The position numbers were made by a program, and so were the translations under genes. The notes under the pieces are model-generated. The model worked only from the letters and a program-made list of their open reading frames with translations, was not told the DNA's origin and searched no databases. From Glossina fuscipes (lineage: Eukaryota > Arthropoda > Insecta > Diptera > Glossinidae): a DNA stretch of 64,000 nucleotides. The stretch lies in NCBI RefSeq assembly GCF_014805625.2, contig NW_023998453.1:1136921-1200920 (forward strand), in the 5' to 3' direction. This document shows positions 32,141 through 45,425 of this stretch, piece after piece (the first letter of the stretch is position 1; the number at the start of each line of letters is the position of its first letter).

Positions 32141-33669
32141 ATGTTTCTAATCTTTACATCAGCGCTAGTATTGTTTTCATAAATATTTAAGAACTAACAT
32201 CACCTTACGGTTCCTGTCTTTTTGGTTGAACGATCATTTATTGACCATGCAAACCGATATTTGTATTCATTGCCGCTGACTTTGAAATCCTTTGATGAAT
32301 CCTCGAATACCTTTAGAAGAATTTTCAAGCATGTAAATCTCTCTTGTTGTCGGTAGGTGGAAATGGTTACTGAGGATATTATGGAGCGTAAAATGACGCT
32401 CCATTGACACTTTAAAATTGCCATAGAAAACTTAAAAAAAATTAATAAACGAAATTCACGTAGAGAACGAAATTTTACAAAGCCCAAGAAGTCGATTTTC
32501 CGAATATACCATTTACTATAGCTACACTATGGCCCCTTAAAACGTTATGTATCTCTTTCTTGAAGCCATGCTTATCGAGCTTAGCAAATGGCTGACTGAC
32601 TTGTTTACCTTTCATTCGATTACCTTTAACTGCAGTCTCAAACTAAAAGTTTCTACTAAGGATTACGGGATTTTATAAGCATGTTAAAAAAAAAAAGGTT
32701 TTCTATGGCCGAGATTTAAAAATTGAAAATCTGTTAATTTTTTTAAAACAATTTTTCAAAACAAGATTTTGAGTTATGTTGTTAGGAAATTTTTGAGTTG
32801 TTCTTCCAGATGCAGATGTTGTTGCGAGCGCTTGGAAGGCCGTTCCAAAACAAAACAAATTATTTTTCAAGACTTGTCACGACTTGACTTTTTTAAAAAG
32901 AACAAAACACTATGTACTCTAAGGTATGGGGAATAATCAAAAGGCAAAGTGTCGCTTACTTCTTTTCCTTTTGCTTTGTTTTTTTTTTTTTTTCTAAATT
33001 ACTTTTTAATAGAACCGGTTAAAAAAACTCTGATTTAAGTTTTTATATAGAATTTGTGCTATATATACGTCTATGACTGTATATGTATATGTTTATGACT
33101 TTGCATATATGTATATATGGTTGATGGAACTTCCCTTGACAGTTGTACGTTATTAATGTGAACAGTTCATGTTAAAAATAAATTAAAATGTATAACTAGT
33201 GTACCGTGTTACGTATGAAACAACATTTGTTTACAAAAATATATGAAGAATTTAAATATTAAAAAAAAAGATCATCAATCATATTCAGACAATGAATATG
33301 TATATATATATGTATATAGGATTATAATACCGTTAAAGAAGAAGTTTTTCTCTTTTTTTCTTTTTACGATATTCTAGTTAAAGTTGTGAAAGTTTGCAAA
33401 AAGTTCTTCGATTACCTGCAAAAATGAAGAAAACTTCATTTAATTGGACCCTTTCTTTTCCTAAAGATTTCTTCTTACAGAAAATTTTATAATAAATTTT
33501 TTACCTTTTACCTATCACTCCCCGCAAGACGCTGTAAAAATATGACTACATATAGCTCGAAAAAAAAAAAAAAAAAAGAGAAAAAATTGCATTCAGTAAG
33601 AACAGAAAACGCGCACACACAAATACAATGATGTCAATTGTATATTTATATGTACATATGATATGCATA

Positions 33670-33693
33670 TATATATATATATATATATATATC
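33670..33693. repeat. TA microsatellite
   Basis: Simple TA run in a gene-free stretch. Confidence 0.9.
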
Positions 33694-34279
33694 CGTTCCG
33701 ACCATAAATTACAAAAGTCTAGGATTTGATGATTTAAAGCAAAATGCAGAGTCGCTGGTTGCCATGACTTCAGGGAAATTGGAATTTCAAACTAACACAC
33801 CCACAAATAATTCAATCCCTTAGCATATTTGTACTTGTGCTCAGCACTTGTGCAAGAGTAGTAAAACAGTAAAACCATAAACCGCCGAGTAGTAGCGAAA
33901 AAAAAAAAAAAAAACTAGTAACAAATCGAAAAGTTTTTTTTGCGGCTTTCTTTACTACATCGTAGGATTACGAGTAAGTATATAAAAAAAAAGTGAATTT
34001 CCATTGAAAGAGTGACAGCAAATTTTCCGTTTAGTTTAGTTTCCTTTGAAAAATTCAAGATTTAACTGTCAGTAAAGCGAAAAATGTAATGCGAAGGAAC
34101 ACAAAAACAGATTAATTGGTTTTCAAACCAACGTAACATAGATAAGTAGATGAGAGATAAGATTTTACATTTTAGGCAAGAGAAAAAATACCATAGTGCT
34201 ACCTACAGCACACCATTAAATACATTACATCACCCTACACGTTATTCATGTAACGTCTTTACATACATACATATAGGGC

Positions 34280-34540
34280 GTTATATGCGAAGTGATTGAG
34301 AAATTGGTTCGTTTCAAACCTTTTTTTAATAGCTTTGATGCTTGGGCCAATAGACGTTAGTGTATCGACTTTCATCAAAATATCTCAAGTATTTGCGGTC
34401 CGAAGATTTGAACAGAAGAAAACAAGACGGACAGATGGGCAGACAATCTTGGGTCGATCGGTGTAACAAAAAGTACGTCTGTCCGCGTATAATCGGACAA
34501 GCTTAACATAGCCTTATGCCACAATTTGTGTACAGTATAG
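34280..34540 (+). repeat. Dispersed repeat family 2 copy
   Basis: GATGCTTGGGCCAATAGACG, GACTTTCATCAAAATATCTC, AAGACGGACAGATGGGCAGA and a decayed end GCCACAATTTGTGTACAGTA. Confidence 0.5.
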
Positions 34541-35499
34541 AAAAAGTTTTTTACAACTTAAGTTAAAGGTATATTTAAAAATTCTTTTTATGCGCATCAT
34601 CTAAAGTATATCACCTTAGTAACGTTTTTTTTTTTTTTCTTTTTGTATATAACAAAGACTTGAAGATTTCATAAAATGAATGCATTTCACTTTCATTCTT
34701 AGAATGCTCAAGGCACGTTAAGTACAGCAATTCAAAACTCTTACGTGGCTGATATAGTTTGATTTTATGTTCTGCATGAAGTTTGATCGAAGCACGCTCG
34801 ATTTCTAAGCCACTCCCTCTTCTGCGTTTTGCATTGATCAAAATTTGAAAATACCATAAAAACAAGTTAGAAAGCTGTGATCGTGCAAGATCGATCGCAT
34901 AGATTTATGATTAAGAATTTAATAAAAAAATTAGATATTTTTACAAAGTTAAGAAATGCTTTCCTTTAAGGAAATCGGCCCAACTTTATTATAACTAATT
35001 TTTTGGTGAAGGAATTGTCTACAACTATACCTTGTGTCCATACAAGGACTTACTTTTCATGAGAATGCTTATGGGCCAAAAATTCAAACAAATAGATTTT
35101 TAAAGTTTAAGGTTACAATAATAAATTTATAAATTAAATCAATATTTGGGAACAATTTTCATCATATAATTCATTAAGCATTTTCAACCACTTATGGAAA
35201 ATGACTCATGACGTGATCCGAGTTTGTTGAATTTAATTTTCTTGTCGATTAACTTATGATCCTGCACCTTTGTCATTCTCGTCATTAAATCCGTAAAATA
35301 CTTCAACTTACTTACTTCTCACAAAAATCCTTATATGTATGAGTTTTGTGTCTTTTGTAGCACATCTCAGCATAAACTAATGCGTAAAGGTCTTCTTTCT
35401 TATATCTCAAAAGTTGCGTACTAAGTAAGCTAACCGTAACAAATAAGAAAATTATATTCAAAACAGATAAAAAAAATAAGTAAATTTTCGGTCTCCATA

Positions 35500-35900
35500 A
35501 TATGGAGTGCGTGCGATAAATTTTTTCTACTTTTGAAATAAAAGTTTTTTTTTGCAAAGACGTGTGGGCGTTGTAGGCGTGTCCTTTGAAAACTTTAGAT
35601 CGCTTCCAAATTCTTTTCCAAATTGGAGGAATTAGGTGGAACTGTACGCGTTTCCTTTAAACGATTTGGTCCATTTTCAATACCAATCTGCCTGGCAAGA
35701 ATTTCCAATGTTTCTGCCACATTTGAAGTCGATAGCTTTATGTTTGCGCTCAGGAGAAAGTTTACAATAGACATTATCCAAACAGACAGACGGACAGACG
35801 GATATGCTTAAGTCGATTCCGAATTTAATGTTGATCAAGAATGTATTCTTTGTAGAGTCCCCGAAGCTCCCTTTTGAGCGTTGTAGTCGTCTTGATAAAG
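35500..35900 (+). repeat. Dispersed GAC-repeat family 1, internally deleted copy
   Basis: Has GTGTGGGCGTTGTAGGCGTG of subunit 1, then passes straight to subunit 2 (AGACAGACGGACAGACGG at about 35786, GTTGATCAAGAATGTATTC). The sequence between, present in the 10994 and 62075 copies, is missing. Confidence 0.5.
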
Positions 35901-36449
35901 TGAAAAAATACTCGGAGAGACATGGACAAATCAACCAGAAAGTAATCGCAAGAATTTCCGGTCCTGGTCGTAAACGTTCAGATGTTAGCTTTAACTTCCA
36001 GCGAAGGTTCTTGCAGACAGGCTGATATCTAAAACCGCCTAAATTGCTCAAAGGACGCGCCTACAGTGCAAGGTTTACTGAGAAAGTCAGAAAAAAATTG
36101 TTTTTTTTGTTTATTACTCGTAAACTACAACAGATGCCAAAAGTGATTGCCGATCCTGCAATACTTGTATGAGAATGGAAAAGCCCGCCACGCCCACTCA
36201 ATGTTATAGATTATTGCGAATTTCATTATTTTACTCGTTTCGTTATTCTTTTTTTTTTTAACTGCAAAGGATTCGGCGAATTTTATTATTTTTTTCGTTA
36301 AAAATTTTCTCAAACGCATTATTCTAACGTTATTTCAATTTTAAAGTTATTTAAGGAGCAAAATAAAGAACAAAACAACTTAATTTGTTGCCGTATCGAG
36401 TATCGATTTAAGTACGAAAACAAAGGCATACGGAGAGTCCTCTTGCAAA

Positions 36450-36450
<1 letters not shown>

Positions 36451-36487
<37 letters not shown>

Positions 36488-36650
36488 AAGCAATATCGCA
36501 TATTCTATTATATTGTATTAATGTAATGACATCAATTTTTGTTGACTATCCTTCAACTCTTTGTACATTCCACACAAGCTTATGATGATGATGATGTTGA
36601 TGATGATGATGACGATGTTGATGCCTACTATGATGGTGATGATGGTGTTG
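36451..36650. repeat. TA and GAT microsatellites
   Basis: A TA run at 36451-36484 and an imperfect (GAT)n tract at 36582-36650 with GTT interruptions. An (ACA)n tract follows at about 36732. Confidence 0.9.
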
Positions 36651-37063
36651 TTATTTCAACCGCATGCTTTTCTTTGATGGGAGCTATAAAACAATAGCTT
36701 ATTTTATCATTTATTGCAACATTGCATATAACAACAACAACAACAACAAGTAAAAGTTATAACTTTAATATCAAACAAATGCTTTATATATATAGCCAAG
36801 GCACATGATATGCCGCTCAATTTATGAAAGTTCAATTTATTTTGTTAGGTTCTTGTTAAAAGTTGAACAATGTCAGCGAATGAACAAAAAATCAATACCA
36901 TTTGTGTTTCATTATGGATTTTATTTTCCTTCTGCTTATAGTTTCCCATTTACTCATTTTTTCTCAATGTTTAGTTGTGTGTTTAAGAATTTTCAATCAA
37001 TACATAGAAATAATTGTTATAATGGCAAATATAATGAACGACGCGATGAACGCATACACAATC

Positions 37064-37088
37064 ACATATATATATATATATATATATT
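37064..37088. repeat. TA microsatellite
   Basis: Simple TA run; nearby open frames ending in Ile-Tyr repeats are artefacts of it. Confidence 0.9.
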
Positions 37089-37794
37089 AAATCATCTTTG
37101 ACGTCATTAGAATGCAATTTATGGCGAAAACAGTTGTTAATATGAACGCAACCAAGCCAAGCAAAAACGATTCAATTCAAAATCAACATTTTTTTCCCCC
37201 CTTATAATCTATCACGTATTTAACATGTGATAATGTCAAGAATGTTAATAATAATAGCAGAAAAAAACATTAAAAAAATAAGTTTTTCTTTTCTTTGCTA
37301 CTTTGAAGTCAAAGGACTTTGGAAAGAATACGTACTTTCGATTGTTGTGCCGAAACTCTCACCTCCACATGGTAATCTTGGACAGAGCTCGTTTGACCGG
37401 CGAAGAAAAGTGTAAAACTTTACTATCTACAAGCTGCGACAGATTGTTCTCACAGATAATTTGGGAGATGCACTGGAAGAAGTTTTGTTTTATTTCTCTT
37501 TCTCAAGAGACGACGAGGAATATAGAGGAAATATAAACTAGCTGAGCAGAAGCAGTTAGGTTGTAAAACACTGAGCAGTAGTTAGTAGTCGAGAGCTTGA
37601 AGCAGGCCATGTCAGTTGTTTTCAACCGACCCAAACGGTAGATTGGATTTGGCGAACCGCGATCGTATAGAAGAACCAAAGACAAGGTTGGCTACGGTGG
37701 CGTAAAGTAATGCTAAAGGCTTTATAGATTAAACTGAAGTTCTGCGGGTGCTAGGAGTTGCGAAATATCAAAAAAAAATTTTGTAAATGAGTTT

Positions 37795-38135
37795 ATTCGC
37801 ACCCATATTTCGCCAAACATTTTCGACATGAAACTTCTCTTACGGCTCTTCTTGTGCGCTGTGGTACTGTGGGCATGCCCTTCGACCGCTTTAGCCCATT
37901 TTCAATACCAGTTCGCCTGAAAGAGCTTCGATTGTTGCATTTTTGCGGCCGGGAGAATATTTACAAAAGTCATTATACGGACGGACGGACGGACAAACGA
38001 ACACGCTTAAATCGGTTTAGATTTTGATGCTGATTAAGAATATCAATTTTTTGGAAAATCTCTGATGCTTCGCTCTGGGCGTTTCAAACGATTCGACAAA
38101 ACGAATATACTCTTCATCTTTTGGTTATGGGTATA
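37795..38135 (+). repeat. Dispersed GAC-repeat family 1, subunit 2 copy
   Basis: CTGTGGGCATGCCCTTCGACC, then ACGGACGGACGGAC near 37978, TTTTGATGCTGATTAAGAAT and a terminal CTTTTGGTTATGGGTATAAA. Confidence 0.5.
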
Positions 38136-40943
38136 AAAATTTAAAACACATTCGTTAACCGCTCTAACTCATATCGTATGGATTATGAAACTGCCTCTCT
38201 AATTAAGTGCAGGAAATTTCAAACGGTTTCGATACCGAAAGAGGTATAATTGTGCCGTTTCGCCAGCGTGATCAACAAAACAAACATTGGTAATCTTATG
38301 ATGTAAAGATAACCTTGATATGGCCTACCTTCCGAGCCGATTAGACAATATCCGTCCATTCATTCATTTATTCCTCCAAATACCGCTGTAGGTGGTGTAG
38401 CTTAGGATAGAAAGCTTATATTATATCCACTAAAAGATAAAAGTTAAGAAATACATCTTTGACGAAAATGAAGATTTGAAGATAAGGTTATTATCACGAA
38501 CTTTAAATTTGCAAATCATAACGATTTAAACCAACCCCAAAATGCCAAAACCCTCTTCCTTCCTAAGCATAATAAGGCTAATAATCGTGGAGGACCAGAT
38601 CTATACACCATTTAAAATGACACTTTAAACGCCTAAATGTACATTTCTTCTTATATTGATAGATGATGGATTGTTAAACAACATTCACTTTCACTCATAA
38701 TCCTGCTATGGACTTTTTCCACTTTGGCGAAAATCACTTCAACAATCTTACGCTTTAACATTTAATACAAGATAGCAGTAGATTTCTTTAAAAATACAAA
38801 AAAAAAAAAAAAAGAAAAAGTTGATTATATCTCTTAACCAAAGGGCGATAATAATTTAATTTCAAACATTTTTCTTCTTTCTTCTTTAAACAGCATTAAA
38901 CACGATGAACGATAGGAATGCATTTAATCAAGAGCGGTAAATAAATCACAGCCATTGGCAAATCGAAGAAGAAGAGTAAAGCAAATGAAGTTATGTTCGC
39001 CTTAAGGCAGTTATTTCCAATCCATATGCTACTATACCTTGAGGTATATTCGTGTTTAGCAAATAGAATAATAGCAGCGATCTACTGTTAATACTAAAAA
39101 CAATTTTTTTCGCTACTTTTGACAGCTGTTAGACTCACAGGCTTTAAGGCAAACGACGATTGCGTATGATGCGAAGTAGTTTTGTTAATACTAGCACAGC
39201 GAGGTCGGTCTATTTGACTTGAGGTGAGTTGTAATGTGATCTTCATTTTCATAGGGAAAGAGCTTTAAATATTTATAATCAAGTATTTTCAATCTGATCT
39301 AGTTTTCAAGATATCGGAGACATGCATCTGTTTCCAAGAAAATGGCTCCAACTTAACCCACATCAAAAACAAGGATAGTAAGCTGATATTTATCGCATGC
39401 ATTTCTTGATCCTGTAAGAATTTTTGGTTAAAAGAGAAGAGTGAGAGTGAGAGGGAGAGAGAGAGAGTGAGAGTGAGCGTGAGAGTGAGAGGGAGAGAGA
39501 GAGAGAGAGAGTGAGTGTGAGAATTACGTGGACGCCCACAATGTTTAATAGATTGAAACGCTTTCAAAAAGCATCGCCAACCTATTCTTATTTTCGTGTA
39601 TAACTTTTCATCCCGTGAAGATATTCCCGAAAAACTTTTATCCACGTACTTGTCCGAACCATCTGCATTTTAGGTTAAATCAATCGATTTGCTAATACGC
39701 CTGCGACTTAACGATTAGGTAGTTGAATGACCCTACGTATGTCGTCTTACGTACTTCGAAGAGATTTTCATACTAAGGCATTCTGCAAACACCTGTTATA
39801 TTAGGTAAACATGTACGATACTAGATAAACGTTGAAGATATAAGATTGGGGCTTTTTTAGCGCAACATCAATTTCTAAGTCCACAAGAATTTTTTTTGTA
39901 GTCATTTTAGGACAACATTTTGAAGACGTATTCTTGAGAAGTGATTCAATTTCTGTTACATTCACATGAACACGTTCTTCGCCCACTTTCAACATGTTGG
40001 AAAGAAATTAGAATTAAAATTTTATAATTAGCTACAGGCATATTATTATTATGCCAAGCGACTTGTCCTAAAGTGTAGATGGTTCTGACTAATCCTCTTT
40101 CGGACACATTTTCACGGAAGCGAAAGTTGTATACGAAAATACCGCGAAATTATCGATAAGTTTTTCCGATTTTTGGGCGTGTACGTAAACAGTTCCTTCT
40201 CATTTTTTAGCCCTAGATTCTTAATATATTCAGATCGATATTAACTATAGCCATATTGATACCCTTAACACTAAAACAAATGTTTTTTAACCTTTATTTT
40301 AGAGTATATTATATATTACATTAAGTTATTATATTACAATAAGTTTGTGCGGATTCCTGCAACACGCAAAAGAACTTCAGATAGATCTATATATTATTAT
40401 ACCGATCGATTCTGAACGTGATTCTGTCTGTCCGTCCGTCTACTATGTTACAGCTTGTACTCAATTAACAATGTCGTATATTTTAAAAATATTTCGTTGA
40501 AATTTGATGATTTGGATAGGAACCGCTCTTCCGACCCATTTCCACTTTTTTCTGAAAAGTCGTTATGCGACTAACTGTATTAAACAAAGTGGTATAGGGT
40601 ATTTGATGGTAGACCTTGTTCCGCTATTACGTTTTCACTTGTTTTCATTTACCTTTTTTTTCATTTATTTATTCATTTTCTATTCAACTGCATAGGTTTC
40701 AAGTGAGCTCGACTGTTTGCAAATGACGAAATTCCTTAAAATTATATGAAACGGCAAAAAGCTTAACTTATTGAAAATCTATTTTATTATAATTAAATAG
40801 TCATAAGTTAAAAAATCCAATGACGAGAAATACTTAAGAGCGTAGCAAAGAACACAGTCAGATTTTGAAATTTTTCTAAACCAACGCTAAATAGTTTAGG
40901 TTTGCTGATTACGCTAGATGTTATTACAATTTTTTTTTTTTTT
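38136..40943. other. Gene-poor stretch
   Basis: No gene. A GTCTGTCCGTCCGTC block near 40425 followed by CCGACCCATTTCCAC and ATAGGGTATTTGATGGT is probably a minus-strand relative of the dispersed GAC repeats. Confidence 0.4.
39433..39520. repeat. GA/GTGA microsatellite
   Basis: GAGAG and GTGAGA units mixed; gives a false Leu-Ser/Leu-Thr repeat frame on the minus strand (39289-39645). Confidence 0.95.
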
Positions 40944-41343
40944 NNNNNNNNNNNNNNNNNNNNNNNNNNNNNNNNNNNNNNNNNNNNNNNNNNNNNNNNN
41001 NNNNNNNNNNNNNNNNNNNNNNNNNNNNNNNNNNNNNNNNNNNNNNNNNNNNNNNNNNNNNNNNNNNNNNNNNNNNNNNNNNNNNNNNNNNNNNNNNNNN
41101 NNNNNNNNNNNNNNNNNNNNNNNNNNNNNNNNNNNNNNNNNNNNNNNNNNNNNNNNNNNNNNNNNNNNNNNNNNNNNNNNNNNNNNNNNNNNNNNNNNNN
41201 NNNNNNNNNNNNNNNNNNNNNNNNNNNNNNNNNNNNNNNNNNNNNNNNNNNNNNNNNNNNNNNNNNNNNNNNNNNNNNNNNNNNNNNNNNNNNNNNNNNN
41301 NNNNNNNNNNNNNNNNNNNNNNNNNNNNNNNNNNNNNNNNNNN
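40944..41343. other. Assembly gap of 400 N
   Basis: Four hundred Ns flanked by a T run on the left and (TAA)n followed by a poly-A run (41344-41384) on the right. Open frames reported through it are artefacts of N translation. Similar bits (GGATTCCTGCAACA near 40350, GAATTCCTGCAACA near 41422) lie on both sides, so a repeat may have caused the break. Confidence 0.97.
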
Positions 41344-41377
<34 letters not shown>

Positions 41378-42774
41378 AAAAAAACACATAATTTCTCTTT
41401 ATATCAGTAACGGTAAGTGCGAGAATTCCTGCAACAGATAGACGGACGGACGGACCTTAATTTAACAACAAATTTCTAATATGAATTACCGAGCGGAATA
41501 ATCGAAATCACATATCTTACACATTCAAAACTTATCACGATAATTGTAATAATAATAGAAAAAATACCAAAATAATAGAATATTAATTTTCCATAAAACT
41601 TAAAATACTGTCATACTCAACTATTCCGTTACCATAACAGTGACAAAGAGCGAAAGAGAGGAAGATGAGAATTCCAAGAATTTCGCTTTAAGCCAATAAC
41701 GCATTTAAACACCGTGGGAAAGTTCAAATATATTTATACCAGCACAAAATTTGCCATAATATATTTACATATGCGGATGTAGAAAATGCATATATATACG
41801 CACATATACATATATAAACATATATTGCGTTTGCTTTCTTGTCGATTTGCTATTTAACAATCGCAATAATATATGTATACATGTCGGAGAAGAACTATAA
41901 AATGATGAGATTTCAAACAACCGTATCCTAATTCCATATGCAAACACCTACACGTATATAGCACGAAAATGTTTAGCTTTGTTAAAATATGCATGAGTAA
42001 CATTAGTTCATACACTAAGGCACATTATTTTCTTGTATTTGTATTTCGTTGAAATCATTGCTTAGAATAACTAAATACCGTTAGATAGATATAAAACATT
42101 TATATTTGTATAGTCATTCATTTTAGTTTATTCATTTTACGTACATTTCTATACAGTTATTCAAATGTATAACCAAATATAAAACCGCTTACATATATTC
42201 ATTTATGTACATTGAAAAATTCATTTCACGTGCATTGCATTCATGAACAACTAAAGTTTAATAATCTGTTGACAGCACAAAGAAAAAAAAAAACGAATAG
42301 ATTTCCAAATTAATATTTCTTTCTATTTCTAACCATAATGAAAGCCCAGATACATACATACATATATATATATAAAATACTCGTACAATACAATTGTACC
42401 GATTTCGATTATACAGATGGGATAGTTAAATGCATTTTGTGAAATGTGGTTTTAAAATCATTCAGTATGTTCGTTAATTGCGGGCGGCTTAAATACTTGT
42501 ATTATTTATAAAATATTTACATTTATGTGTTAATTTGCTTTTATATATATATCTCTCTCAAATGGTCGTATAACGATCATAGAAATTAAAAAATATGTCA
42601 ACTAAACAAATCGAATCAATTTATGGGAATTTATATTCGGAACTAAATACAGGATTTATATATGAACGCTTTGCCAGTAATACATTTGCAAGCGTCAAAC
42701 AATAATAACGAATGCATGTAAAGCGTTCGGTTTTCTTATATTTATTTATTTATTTATATATAACTTCATAATAA

Positions 42775-43945
42775 AATTCGGAGCCCCTATGAGTATGCAA
42801 TAAGATTAACGTGAAAGTTTTAAGCTTAAAAATGAAAATCGTTGATAGAAAATCATAAAAATTGCTAAATTACTTTATTTGCTACGATATATATCAACAC
42901 TGTTACACAATTTACTTCATTGCTCTTTTGTTCAAGAAGAAACAAGTGCATTCTTAAACATGTGCTAACAAAGATTGTGTTAAATTAATGAACTTTTGTA
43001 CGAAAAAACTATGAAAAATTGTAAAGAATTTTAAACAAAAAATTTATAAGGAAAATTTTTATAATGTTCGTAATTTGTTGCATGCGATTGATGCGAAAAG
43101 TAGTTGAGCCGGCACCGGTGGACTCTCAGCGTTTTAGTGAAAAACCGGCCACATGTGTCGCGTTCGTTTCGGTAATAGGCATTGTAAAAAGTAAGTTACA
43201 AAATGATTGTCTTAAATATTCTGATTAGTATGTTCTGCCGGATAAGAATTTATTTCGTTATCTAACTAGTGCGATCGCCGGGACAACTTTTTTTTTGTAT
43301 CGGAAACATGTGCTATCGTGTTTCAAAAAGTGTTGGTATATCTTTTGGGTTTTTTTTTTTTTTTTTGTTGGAATAACATAATCGCGTGGGATGAAAAGAT
43401 AGTAAGTAAGGCTTAACATATTTGTTGATAATTGTGTAATATTAGGCTAGTAAATTGTGTGAAATTGTTGAAAAATTAGAAAAGAGAGAAAAAGGTTGTA
43501 AAGCGGCTTTGAAAATTTAGCATAAAGAAATAAAAAAATACAAAATGGTGATATGTAAGGAAGTCATTAAATAGCAGAGTTAATAAAGTAATGAAAAAGT
43601 GCGAGCGTAAGGCCGTCGAAGAGAATACATAAGAAATTTAACAATACGAAATAAGATACTCTTCGAGAGATGCTAACATTCCAATGATAATTGCATAGCT
43701 ACAAGTAAAACGCGCTACAAAGGTAAGTGATGTTTAATAATCATTTATCTCCTTTTTTTTTAATGTATTTAAATTTTATTTTCAAATATTATTGGTTTCC
43801 TTTCCGTTTTTTGAATTTTTGCATTGATTTTTAAAGGACATGGACTTAAAGAGATTATTTAGAGGTTGATTATAGTTCTAAATATTCTTTTTAAAATACA
43901 ACTGTTCTTTAGAGATTAGCAAAATTTCTGAAGCGATTCTCATTT
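42775..43945 (+). repeat. Direct duplication, copy 1, with putative first exon
   Basis: About 1.1 kb that recurs, diverged, at 44375-45425. Shared blocks in order include CCCCTATGA-TATGCAA, TCAACACTGTT, TTTTAGTGAAAA, TCGTTCGTTTC (here GCGTTCGTTTC), GATAAGAATTTATTTC, GTTGAAAAATTAGAAA, GGTTGTAAAG and CGCGCTACAAAG|GTAAGTGATG, which looks like a plus-strand splice donor at 43722/43723. No protein-coding frame is shared. A non-coding first exon of an unknown plus-strand transcript is possible. Confidence 0.5.
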
Positions 43946-44374
43946 ATGAATTAATTCCTGTTTGAGAATTAAATAATCGGCCTTACTTCCAAGACTGTCT
44001 AGATCCATAATATGTCGGTTAAATCCAGTTTCAATTGTCCCTCGAAACTCACTTAGCTGCTCGTTAATTCTAGGTGGGTTAAATCGGTTATTATTACATA
44101 TTTATTGTTCATAAAACATTTACGGTTGCGCCTTAATTTGCTTGTGCACATAATGGTTGTAGAAAGTAGGGAAATGTTAGGTAAAACAACATACCAAATA
44201 AATCTATTTCACCAAATATTAATATAATTGCTCATATCTTTAAATTCAGGACATATATAAAGTCATTCTGCCTCAGACATACGATAGCGCAACTGACATA
44301 TATTATTTATTTTTTAATAACATAGCCAGAAAGAGATCTTACTTTTATCTATTTATGTACAAGCTTATGACAAT

Positions 44375-45425
44375 ATTCGTGGCCCCTATGAATATGCAAC
44401 AAAAGCTTGAAAACAGATCGTTAACGAAAGCCGGAAAAATTGATAAATTATTTATTGCTACAATATTTGTCAACACTGTTTTAATATATTTCACTGCTCT
44501 TTTATTCGTGATGACATTCTTGTGCAAACAAGTGCTAGTAAGAATTGTTATAAATTAATAAAATATTTTTTGGAGGGAAAAATTGTGAAGAAAAACTTAC
44601 AAAAATTCTTGTAATATTCGCGAATTTTCAACCATTTCGTGCCACTGATTGGAAAAATAGTTGAGCTCGCAACATTTTAGTGAAAAGCCGAATACGCGTA
44701 TCTCGTTCGTTTCTGTAGGTGCTAACCTGGACTTTTTTTTTGTTTGACCGTTCTTGTCGAATAAGAATTTATTTCATAATTTAGTTCGACTGGTGGGCCA
44801 TTTACTTTTTTGTATTGCATTGGAAACGTGTCTGATCATGTTTAAATAACGTTGCTAATTTTTTCCCTTTTTTTGGGATTTAGGACAAAATAGTATGAAA
44901 TAAAAAAAAGTAGTAAGATTTAAGATGTATTTGATAATAGCGCAATGTTAGAGAAGAGAGTTTATGCGGAATTGTTGAAAAATTAGAAAGAAGAGAGACT
45001 GAAAAAGGTTGTAAAGATGGCTTCAAAATCTAATATAAAAAATAATACATTTTTTTAAATAAGTAATGTAATAATTTAAAAAAAAAAAGGCTAAAGTGAC
45101 AAAGTGTCAAAGAAATAGTTTGTAAATCGCGCACAAAAAGAATTTGATGACCTTAAATAAGACGCCCTTCATAAAATGCTAGCATTTGCATGAAAACTAC
45201 GCGCTGCACAGGTAAATGACGTTCGATGATCATTTCTCTTTTTGGCTTTTTTTATTTGAATTTGAAATTATTTTTTTTTTTTACGTTTTTAAAATTTTTC
45301 TATGATTATAAGGACGCCGGCTTTAAAGAGAACGTTTGGAGGTTAACGATAGCTTTAAGCAATCACTTTCACGTGTAGCAGTTCTTTACAGATAAATGAA
45401 ATTTCTAAAGTGATTCTTACTTTTT
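44375..45425 (+). repeat. Direct duplication, copy 2, with putative first exon
   Basis: Second copy of the block at 42775. The TTTTAGTGAAAA to TTCGTTTC spacing is the same as in copy 1, and the donor is CGCGCTGCACAG|GTAAATGACG at 45211/45212. Similarity continues into the putative intron (GACG/TTTAAAGAG, then CTGTTCTTTA-type sequence). A small 67-codon frame at 44355-44558 is not kept open in copy 1, so I do not call it a gene. Confidence 0.5.

Noticed and set aside
39289..39645. 118-codon minus-strand frame with Leu-Ser/Leu-Thr repeats
   Set aside because: The repeat is a GA microsatellite read in frame; the flanks show no domain.
40808..41441. Four overlapping frames of 142-193 codons
   Set aside because: They consist almost wholly of translated Ns plus homopolymers at the assembly gap.
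44355..44558. 67-codon hydrophobic plus-strand frame
   Set aside because: The frame is destroyed in the duplicate copy at 42775, so it is not under coding constraint.
42775..45425. LTR retrotransposon with two long terminal repeats
   Set aside because: Only 430 bases lie between the copies, there is no TG...CA boundary, primer site or gag-pol coding, and the copies are far too diverged.
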